A stretch of 47,488 bases of DNA from an uncultured Paraglaciecola sp. (GTDB taxonomy: Bacteria > Pseudomonadota > Gammaproteobacteria > Enterobacterales > Alteromonadaceae), in NCBI RefSeq assembly GCF_913020055.1, contig NZ_CAJWCF010000022.1, forward strand, positions 1 through 47,488, read 5' to 3'. The first letter of the stretch is position 1. Each line of letters opens with the position of its first letter. Positions 40,871-47,488 of this stretch are shown piece by piece. The position numbers were made by a program, and so were the translations under genes. The notes beneath the pieces were generated by a model. The model searched no databases. It worked only from the letters and a program-made list of their open reading frames with translations, and was not told the DNA's origin.

Positions 40871-42271
40871 TTAACCCTGCATACTCTCTAAGGTTTTGCC
40901 TTTTGTTTCACTGATCATTTTTATCACAAAGATCACAGATAACATTGCGCATAGTGCATAAAATCCATAAGCACTGGCTAAACCAATAGTGGTTAGCATA
41001 ATAGGAAAGGTCATGGTGATCACAAAATTGGCAATCCACTGGGCAAACCCTGCCACAGCCAATCCAGAACCGCGGATTTGATTAGGGAACATTTCACCAA
41101 GCAATACCCACATAACCGGTCCCCAAGACAAGTTAAAGAAAAATACGTAAGCATTGGCAGCAATTAATGCCAAGGTGCCATTTTCACCTAACATCAAATT
41201 ACCACTTTCTGCCACATCGGCATTGGCGAATACCCAAACAAGGGTGAGTAAAGTAATACTCATACCGATTGATCCGATGATCAAAAACGGTCGTCTCCCA
41301 AGTTTATCAATTAAGCTGATTGTAATAACGCAGGCAATAATACTGACAGCACCAACAATCACATTAATCATCAGTGAGTCTGATTCAGAGAAACCCACGG
41401 CTTGCCATAATACTGCGCCATAATAAAACACCACATTAATGCCTACTAGTTGCTGAAACATGGCTAAGCCTATTCCTACCCAAACAATGGTTCTAACTTT
41501 TCCACCAGACACAAGATCTGTAATTTTAGGTTGATGGGTTTCTGCTGCAATGGATTGTACAATTTCTTTCAATGTAAGTTTGGCTTGGTCTACCCCATAA
41601 AGCTTTGTAAGTGTGTCTAATGCTTTTTGACGTTTGCCTTTTATCATCAAAAAGCGAGGGCTTTCTGGGATGACAAGCAAAGACAAGAAGAAGATCACTG
41701 CTGGCACCAGTTCAATCCAAAACATCCAACGCCAAGTTTGATAACCCAGCCAAAAAATCTCTGTAGAGCCGCCAGCTGCGTTCGCAAGTAAATAGTTGCT
41801 GATGAATGCGCAAAACAGCCCAAATATTATCGCTATTTGTTGAATTGTAGCGAGCCTGCCACGCATTCTAGGAGGTGCTATTTCAGCTATATATGCGGGT
41901 GCCATTACTGACGCCGCTCCAACAGCAAGTCCGCCAATAATACGATAGAAAATAAATTCTGCAGAGCTTAGCGCGATACCTGAACCCCAAGCACTAAGAA
42001 TGAAAAGTACGGCAGCAATAATAAGCAGGCCTCTACGGCCAAGCCAATCAGCTAAAGTGCCAGCGGCAAATGCACCTACAGCACAGCCTAACAACATACT
42101 TGCGACATTAAATCCCTGCCCAATAGATTCAGATTTAAATGCAAGGGTCAGCCCATCAACCGTGCCATTGATTACGCCACTGTCAAAGCCAAATAAAAAA
42201 CCGCCAATGGTTGCTACTGCACTTATGACAATAATATAAAATAGATTTTCTTTATGAGAATGGTTGTTCAT
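40871..42271 (-). CDS. MFS sugar porter family transporter
   Basis: The 466-residue twelve-helix transporter carries the sugar-porter signatures: FGFDSGVINGTVDGL in helix 1, LADWLGRRGLLI after helix 2, RIIGGLAVGAASVMAPAYIAEIAPPRMRGRLA, PESPRFLMIKGKRQKAL in the central loop, QQLVGINVVFYYGAVLWQ, DKLGRRPFLIIGS and the C-terminal SETKGKTLESMQG. It imports a sugar, probably with protons. It lies 87 bp downstream of the FecR-like gene on the same strand, suggesting the sigma-anti-sigma-porter genes work as a unit with the divergent TonB receptor. It is intact. Confidence 0.5.
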   Translation of the reverse strand: MNNHSHKENLFYIIVISAVATIGGFLFGFDSGVINGTVDGLTLAFKSESIGQGFNVASMLLGCAVGAFAAGTLADWLGRRGLLIIAAVLFILSAWGSGIALSSAEFIFYRIIGGLAVGAASVMAPAYIAEIAPPRMRGRLATIQQIAIIFGLFCAFISNYLLANAAGGSTEIFWLGYQTWRWMFWIELVPAVIFFLSLLVIPESPRFLMIKGKRQKALDTLTKLYGVDQAKLTLKEIVQSIAAETHQPKITDLVSGGKVRTIVWVGIGLAMFQQLVGINVVFYYGAVLWQAVGFSESDSLMINVIVGAVSIIACVITISLIDKLGRRPFLIIGSIGMSITLLTLVWVFANADVAESGNLMLGENGTLALIAANAYVFFFNLSWGPVMWVLLGEMFPNQIRGSGLAVAGFAQWIANFVITMTFPIMLTTIGLASAYGFYALCAMLSVIFVIKMISETKGKTLESMQG

Positions 42272-42358
42272 CTGTAAGTTTCACTTTTTTAAGGTAGGCA
42301 AAAAGCCACCGACACAAAACTAGGTTGCGGCTATTTGCAAGGAATGAGGTTGGTGGTT

Positions 42359-43408
42359 TTAATCAGACTGAGGTTTTTTACTAAGTCTTATTTTGTTGTT
42401 GCTCATTTTTTTGACGATAACATCAAAGTTGCTTTCCAAAGCGGACAAAAAGCCACTGATATCTGATGTCTTGAAAAGCCCAGCAATTTGCTGCTTTTTA
42501 ATGTCTTCATCACCAAAATCAAATTCATAGTTGGTGTATCGGGCAACTTCTTGCATGGCTTCAAAGAGGCTTTCACCTCTAAAAATCAGATTGCCTTGCT
42601 GCCAAGCCAAGTCAGAGGCTTGTTTGGTTTCGTCATTACCAATGATGTTGGTATTACGTGCTTGTAGCTGAGCTTTTTGCCCTTTATTGACGGCAAAAGA
42701 TTGTGGAGATAGATGCACATTTTTCAGCTTCAGAGGTGCAACGCTCTGGCTATTGATGTCTGTGACTAACACTTTGCCATCAGTCACAATCAATTCAACT
42801 TCACCCGCGCCAAGCTCAACATTAAAAGCAGTACCCACTGCTTGGATGATATTTGAGCCAGCATATACACTTAAGGGCTTTTGCTTATTGTGAGCAACTA
42901 CCACATGCATTTCGCCGCGCAATAATTCAAATACTCGCTGCTTATCGGTATAAGTCACTTTAACTAAGCTGTTTGTATTCAATGTTATTTGGGTTTTATC
43001 CTGCAAGAAGAAAGTAGATTGTTCTCCAATTTTGGTTTCGTATTCGTTATTGAACTGGACGATTTGTGTTGTATTTTGGCCTAAAAAGATGTCTGCATTG
43101 AACCACAAGGCTACAGAAATAAGCGATGCAAAAACGAAACTCGCGGCCCAAGCTAAAATTGGTGCCTTTTTACCGGTTACATTGTGAGGTTTGCGAGGGA
43201 ATAATTCACTAAGTTGTGAAAGAGATTCCATTTTGTCCCACAGCTCCACCAATTGCATGAAGGTTTCAGCATGTGTAGGTGAAACCTGCAACCAGGCTTT
43301 CAGCTCGCTTAGCTCTTTGTTTGATAACCCTCTGTCTAGCCGAGTTATCCATACACTCGCTTCATCGATAGGTTCTTTATTGATGTTAATCCCAACCACC
43401 TTACTCAT
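42359..43408 (-). CDS. FecR-like anti-sigma factor / transmembrane sensor
   Basis: The 349-residue protein starts with the cytoplasmic anti-sigma domain (DEASVWITRLDRGLSNKELSELKAWLQVSPTHAETFMQL in two parts, typical DUF4880 pattern W..RLD.GLS..E...WL..SP.HA), then one membrane helix (about 78-98, ILAWAASFVFASLISVALWF), the FecR beta domain with EYETKIGEQSTFFLQDKTQITLNTNSLVKV as its hallmark, and a C-terminal STN-like module (EAMQEVARYTNYEFDFG). It would read signal from the TonB receptor's STN domain and control the ECF sigma factor. Its ATG overlaps the sigma gene stop by 4 bp. It is intact. Confidence 0.5.
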   Translation of the reverse strand: MSKVVGININKEPIDEASVWITRLDRGLSNKELSELKAWLQVSPTHAETFMQLVELWDKMESLSQLSELFPRKPHNVTGKKAPILAWAASFVFASLISVALWFNADIFLGQNTTQIVQFNNEYETKIGEQSTFFLQDKTQITLNTNSLVKVTYTDKQRVFELLRGEMHVVVAHNKQKPLSVYAGSNIIQAVGTAFNVELGAGEVELIVTDGKVLVTDINSQSVAPLKLKNVHLSPQSFAVNKGQKAQLQARNTNIIGNDETKQASDLAWQQGNLIFRGESLFEAMQEVARYTNYEFDFGDEDIKKQQIAGLFKTSDISGFLSALESNFDVIVKKMSNNKIRLSKKPQSD

Positions 43409-43995
43409 CTTCTAGCCTCTCGAGCATTTACTGCAGATACGTTTGCCGACTCGGACTGACGAATACCAACATTTAATTGATTGATGCCCAGCATGTAGCT
43501 TGCACATCGTTTAAATCCCACGGCTATATGTTTTTCTACCGTGCTCTCACTTAAGTTCATTTCTTTGGCAATCTCTTTTTGAGAATATCCATAGACTTTT
43601 TTTAATACAAAAACCCGTCTGCACTGCACGGGTAATTGGCGAACAGCCTCACAAAAATGGGCAAACTCTTCATTACTAGCAGCACTCTCAAACACTTCAT
43701 CATGAATAGTAGTTTCGGTATCAAAATCACATTCAGTATCTACGCCATCGGCCAGCCGAGTTTCTGCTTTTTTCAAATGGTCAAATGCCAAGTTTCTTGC
43801 CGTTTTCATTAAAAACGATTTCTGTTGTTCGATCGGCTCACGCTTATCCATTTGACAAATTCGCACATAAGTCTCTTGAACAATATCTTCAATTTCTTTG
43901 GGCGGCACTATGCGTGACACCATTCGTAACATGCTATCCCTTGCAGCCATAAATATTGGATGCCATGACGTATGTGTTGCTATCTTTTTTTGCAT
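43405..43995 (-). CDS. ECF RNA polymerase sigma factor (FecI-like)
   Basis: The 196-residue sigma factor has region 2 (VPPKEIEDIVQETYVRICQ and FLMKTARNLAFDHLKKAE) and region 4 (LPVQCRRVFVLKKVYGYSQKEIAKEMNLSESTVEKHIAVGFKR in two parts, a clear helix-turn-helix). It starts the operon sigma-fecR-MFS and is divergent from the TonB receptor it likely switches on. The C-terminal 30 residues after the HTH are an unstructured tail. It is intact. Confidence 0.5.
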   Translation of the reverse strand: MQKKIATHTSWHPIFMAARDSMLRMVSRIVPPKEIEDIVQETYVRICQMDKREPIEQQKSFLMKTARNLAFDHLKKAETRLADGVDTECDFDTETTIHDEVFESAASNEEFAHFCEAVRQLPVQCRRVFVLKKVYGYSQKEIAKEMNLSESTVEKHIAVGFKRCASYMLGINQLNVGIRQSESANVSAVNAREARR

Positions 43996-44218
43996 TTTTA
44001 TATGCTAACTCTTGTCGACATTTGGTAGCCTCGGGTATATAACGATTGGCAACCAATATTCCGCCAGTTAAATGCTGATTTTCTTTAGCTACTGATTTGA
44101 GAGTAGCGTCAGACATAGAAATTAAGTGTAACTTTCTTGTTAATACATGTTAACGTTTTAGGCCTTTAAATATCCAGTGTTCTCAAATAAAATACGAATG
44201 TAACGTATTGTTTAATAT
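43996..44218. promoter_or_regulatory. Divergent control region of the sigma/FecR operon and the TonB receptor
   Basis: The 223-bp spacer contains a palindrome AATACG-N7-CGTATT (44191-44209), ten bases before the receptor start codon. No classical ribosome site precedes that start. The palindrome could be an operator or part of an ECF promoter; no textbook FecI-type -35/-10 was recognised. Confidence 0.5.
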
Positions 44219-47200
44219 ATGAAATTTAACAAATCATCTACATTATTTATAGTTAACACTAGACCAAAAAATGTCATTTTCTGGATAGCTCTATGTTTGT
44301 TTAGTGAATTTTTATGGGCAGTACCTAGCCAAGCTATGCAGGAATTCAATATTGACTCCGGTTCTGCAGATGTTTCATTAATTGAATTTGCCCAACAAGC
44401 TGACCTTACTATCATCTTCCCCTATACAAAAGTGCAATCTCGTCGTTCCAATTCTTTAAAGGGCAGCTTTACCATTGAACAAGGCATTATCAATCTACTA
44501 GAAGGTACGGGACTGGTAGCTGCGTTTGAAACCGATGGGGTGGTGACTATCAAGCGCATCTCTATTCGCGATACAGTTGTTGTAGACAAATCGTTCTTTC
44601 AGGGGATAGTGGATTTATTTGTGGGCAAAGGTGACAACATTGTCACATTTCCCGAAGAACCTTTAGACACTGAACTAATCGTAGTGCGAGGAATTCGAGG
44701 CAGTATGGATTGGGCCTTAGATATTAAACAAGAATCTATAGGCGTGTCAGAATCAATACAATCAGAAGACATTGGCAAGTTTCCAGATCTTAATTTGGCT
44801 GAGTCGTTGCAAAGAATCACAGGTGTTTCTATCGATCGTTCTGAAGGTGAAGGGCAATTTGTCACTGTGCGAGGGATGGGCCCACAATTCAATACGGTTT
44901 TGAGTAATGGCCGAAGATTAGCGACAGATAACCAAGGCCGTGAATTTAGTTTCGACACCATTGCGTCAGAATTGGTGACATCGGTTAGTGTAGACAAAAC
45001 CTTTTCAGCCTCCCAGCCTTCCGGTGGAATTGGTTCTATCATTAATATCAAAACTGCAAAACCTATGGCATCAAGAGAATTTAAAGTGGTCGGCAGTCTC
45101 AAAGCTACGTTTGATGATAATAGTCAAAAAACCACTCCCCAAGGCACAATCTTTTTTAGTAACAGTAATGATAAGTTAGGCTGGTTGTTTTCGCTGTCTC
45201 ACCAAACTCGTAAGGCACGTATTAACGAAGTGCAAACAGACGGTTGGCTGTTAAATACCGACGTTCCAACTGATCAGATTAGCAGCATATCGGACAATAT
45301 TTTTGTACCCAGAAATTATGATCAACGAGTTCGATTTGACCAACGTACTCGCACAGGTGGTACGTTCGTTTTGCAATATAAGGCAACACCAAATCTGGAA
45401 ATTAACCTCGACTATTTACAGTCTGACTTTAATGTTAAAACTGATTCCACATCACTAGGCCACTGGTTTACATCGAGTAATCTAGAGAATGTGGTCACCG
45501 ATGAAAATGGTACTGCAATTGAGTTTTCACAAAATGTAGGACACGCTACAGATTTTCATGCGCGTACTTTCGATAGGCCCTCAAGTTTAAGTGCGCTGGG
45601 GTTGAATACTATTTGGCAAGTGTCCCCAGAAGTGTTGCTTGAGTTTGATGTTTCTAGCTCTAAAGCTAGCACCCAAGACAGAATAGGCGCCGGTAACGCT
45701 TTGACTCTAATTGGTTACCTTAATCGTTCTTCTTTCTCAATTACAGAAGATAATGTATTACCCCAAATAACTAACTTTGAGTCGTCCGATCCAACAATTG
45801 TTGATGCGATAGGAGAGGCTTCTGGGGTGTCATATTATTTGGATCCTATCAACGGCAAAGCCCATGTTATGTTACGTCGAGGCTGGAATATTGATGATAA
45901 ATTTGATCAATTAAAAACAGATATTACATTTTTTGACCGACTTAATTTTGATTTAGATATTAAGTTTGGTTTTATGTATTCAAAACAATCAAAAACCAAT
46001 GAACGTTGGGATAATGAGAAAAATGCTGTTCACTGTTCGTTTTGTGGATATTTCCCGACTCCCGATATTCCAGATGATTTTCAATCAGTATTTGATGCCG
46101 GGAGTGATTTTTTAAGTGGTATAAGTGGTAGTGAACTTTTGCCAAAAAGTTGGTTAAGACACGATGGTGAAACACTGTTTGGTTTTCTTGAATCTGCGAG
46201 TGATGTGACTTTCGATGCGGTTATACGGAATAATTCTTTTTCGATAATAGAAAGTGTAACGTCCGCCTATGTTGAGGGACAACAAGACGCCCAATGGCGG
46301 GGCATTGAATTTTTATCAAAATATGGTGTTCGATTTGAAAACACTAAAATTATGGTAACGGGTTTTGAGTCGGACCTATTGGCTTTAACAATTCTTGATC
46401 AAACTGAACTGGGGCAACTTAACTCACCAGGTCGACCTATTTCACAATCTGCATCATATAATAACTGGTTACCTAGCATATCGGCTAAGGCAGAATGGAA
46501 AAACAATATTATTGCACGATTAGGTTTATCTCGGTCGTTAACTAGACCCACTATGAGTCAGTTGTCACCAAGTTTGTTAGTTAATACAACTCGTCAAGGC
46601 GGTGACTTACGGGCTAGTTCAGGCAGCCCAAATCTGCAACCATATGAATCTACCAATCTGGACTTGGCTGTTGAGTGGTACTACCAAGCTTCAAGTTATA
46701 TTTCGGTGAGTTATTTTAATAAAATAGTTAAAAATTTCATTGTAAGCACAGTGACACAAACCAGTATAAATGATGTTACTGATCCTAGCACTGGGAGCGA
46801 CTCTAGTGCCCCCGACTTTGAAGATAGTCTCGCTGAATTTGACTTAACCACACCCACAAATGGTGAAACAGCAACAGTAAGAGGATTTGAACTGGCGATT
46901 CAGCATGCGTTTGACAGTGGTTTTGGGGTTGTGGCAAATATGACCTTGGTAAATAGTAACGCCAAATTAAATCCCACTGATATTTCGCAAAAGTTTGCTT
47001 TAACAGGACTAAGTGATTCACAGAATCTCATCGTCTATTACGAGAAAGGTCCTAGCCAAATTAGGTTGGCTTGGAATCACCGTGATGGATTTTTGCAATC
47101 CTTGGTGCAAATACAAGGCCCAGAGCCCACCTACGTGCGTAGTTATCAGCAACTTGATGTAAGCGCGAGTTATGCGGTGAATGACAATCTTTCAATATTC

Positions 47201-47320
47201 ATTGAAGGCGTCAATATTACCGAAGAAAATGTACTTAAACATGGACGCTTCAGTAATCAATTGCTTTTAGCTCAGCAACCAGGTGCACGATATTCTTTAG
47301 GTCTACGGGGCAGTTTTTAA
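44219..47320 (+). CDS. TonB-dependent receptor with N-terminal STN signalling domain
   Basis: The 1033-residue protein has a signal peptide (IFWIALCLFSEFLWAVPSQA after a longer n-region), an STN secretin/TonB-transducer domain (about 41-115, FNIDSGSADVSLIEFAQQADLTIIF...), a plug with DIGKFPDLNLAESLQRITGVSIDR, VTVRGMGPQFNTVLSNGR and GGIGSIINIKTAKP, then a 22-strand type barrel ending in GLRGSF with terminal Phe. It resembles the oligosaccharide-type receptors of Alteromonadales. The STN domain plus divergent ECF/FecR genes mean ligand binding should induce expression. The MFS porter suggests a sugar ligand (inference). The start at 44219 lacks a clear ribosome site. It is intact. Confidence 0.5.
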   Translation: MKFNKSSTLFIVNTRPKNVIFWIALCLFSEFLWAVPSQAMQEFNIDSGSADVSLIEFAQQADLTIIFPYTKVQSRRSNSLKGSFTIEQGIINLLEGTGLVAAFETDGVVTIKRISIRDTVVVDKSFFQGIVDLFVGKGDNIVTFPEEPLDTELIVVRGIRGSMDWALDIKQESIGVSESIQSEDIGKFPDLNLAESLQRITGVSIDRSEGEGQFVTVRGMGPQFNTVLSNGRRLATDNQGREFSFDTIASELVTSVSVDKTFSASQPSGGIGSIINIKTAKPMASREFKVVGSLKATFDDNSQKTTPQGTIFFSNSNDKLGWLFSLSHQTRKARINEVQTDGWLLNTDVPTDQISSISDNIFVPRNYDQRVRFDQRTRTGGTFVLQYKATPNLEINLDYLQSDFNVKTDSTSLGHWFTSSNLENVVTDENGTAIEFSQNVGHATDFHARTFDRPSSLSALGLNTIWQVSPEVLLEFDVSSSKASTQDRIGAGNALTLIGYLNRSSFSITEDNVLPQITNFESSDPTIVDAIGEASGVSYYLDPINGKAHVMLRRGWNIDDKFDQLKTDITFFDRLNFDLDIKFGFMYSKQSKTNERWDNEKNAVHCSFCGYFPTPDIPDDFQSVFDAGSDFLSGISGSELLPKSWLRHDGETLFGFLESASDVTFDAVIRNNSFSIIESVTSAYVEGQQDAQWRGIEFLSKYGVRFENTKIMVTGFESDLLALTILDQTELGQLNSPGRPISQSASYNNWLPSISAKAEWKNNIIARLGLSRSLTRPTMSQLSPSLLVNTTRQGGDLRASSGSPNLQPYESTNLDLAVEWYYQASSYISVSYFNKIVKNFIVSTVTQTSINDVTDPSTGSDSSAPDFEDSLAEFDLTTPTNGETATVRGFELAIQHAFDSGFGVVANMTLVNSNAKLNPTDISQKFALTGLSDSQNLIVYYEKGPSQIRLAWNHRDGFLQSLVQIQGPEPTYVRSYQQLDVSASYAVNDNLSIFIEGVNITEENVLKHGRFSNQLLLAQQPGARYSLGLRGSF

Positions 47321-47488
47321 TCTCGCCTGCCGGTTTATAGAACTTAGCCAAGCAAAACGTTGTGTATACAACAGCCTCTTCAACTCCTCACTTACAATCT
47401 TCTAATACCAATAATACCATATATGGACCCTCTCCAATTGCAAGACACCAATTTGACTGATTAACAACACTCATTGCTGCCATATATT
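47321..47488. other. Intergenic sequence to the window end
   Basis: 168 bp after the TonB receptor with no recognised gene; a palindrome CCATATATGG is the only symmetric element noticed. No terminator hairpin with a T run was found. Confidence 0.5.

Noticed and set aside
42272..42358. Terminator between the FecR-like gene and the MFS gene
   Set aside because: CCACC/GGTGG arms followed by T-rich sequence exist, but the stem is short with a loop of about 40 bases, so it is too weak to call.
43934..44116. Small minus-strand frame upstream of the sigma factor
   Set aside because: It overlaps the sigma gene start in another frame, with no ribosome site or recognisable content.
44599..45102. 167-residue minus-strand open frame inside the TonB receptor gene
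   Set aside because: It lies fully antisense to well-conserved STN/plug coding sequence and has no features of its own.

Overview
The window looks like chromosomal DNA from a marine gammaproteobacterium of the Alteromonadaceae (Paraglaciecola/Glaciecola-like). The reasons are the low-to-moderate GC content, the gene orders ubiE-ubiJ-ubiB next to tatABC-tatD and trxA-rho divergent from rhlB-gppA, and the abundance of TonB receptors and GGDEF proteins. Family assignments come from reading motifs by eye; no database search was run.

Region 1 (1-11.9 kb) is an accessory sugar-oxidation cluster. It holds a TonB receptor remnant, a GMC flavoprotein with its Tat-exported small subunit, a Tat-exported TIM-barrel sugar isomerase/epimerase-like protein, a DUF1080 (3-keto-disaccharide hydrolase family) protein, a large propeller/HEAT/cytochrome c protein, two Gfo/Idh/MocA oxidoreductases and an Nramp-fold transporter. 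Together these match an oxidative, 3-keto-sugar type of glycoside cleavage. Four of the nine genes carry visible lesions: an in-frame TGA (plus a probable frameshift), an in-frame TAA, a 7-bp tandem duplication, and an apparent one-base loss in a T run. No lesion was noticed in the rest of the window, so the pathway seems to be decaying or switchable.

Region 2 (11.9-12.7 kb) has a tRNA-Thr(UGU) gene on the minus strand, followed in its transcription direction by five exact-length 81-bp tandem units. Each unit carries a copy of the 3' half of that tRNA through CCA, with an enlarged variable region and an invariant spacer. This is the most unusual structure in the window.

Region 3 (12.7-31.6 kb) is mostly housekeeping: purEK, an M20 amidohydrolase, rho, trxA, rhlB-gppA, a small membrane protein/winged-helix regulator pair behind three TTTCC-N5-GGAAA palindromes, hemB translationally coupled to a 7TMR-DISM GGDEF protein and close to tatD, a tatABC operon with an extra exported protein, an outer-membrane barrel-like protein, and ubiE-ubiJ-ubiB.

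Region 4 (31.7-40.8 kb) holds an SGNH-like lipoprotein, a TPR-GGDEF protein, a 42-residue exported peptide with its own promoter and palindrome, a membrane protein with an XRE regulator, a Tag-like glycosylase, prlC and gor.

Region 5 (40.8-47.5 kb) is a cell-surface-signalling sugar import module: an MFS sugar porter, a FecR-like anti-sigma factor, an ECF sigma factor and a divergent TonB receptor with an N-terminal STN domain.
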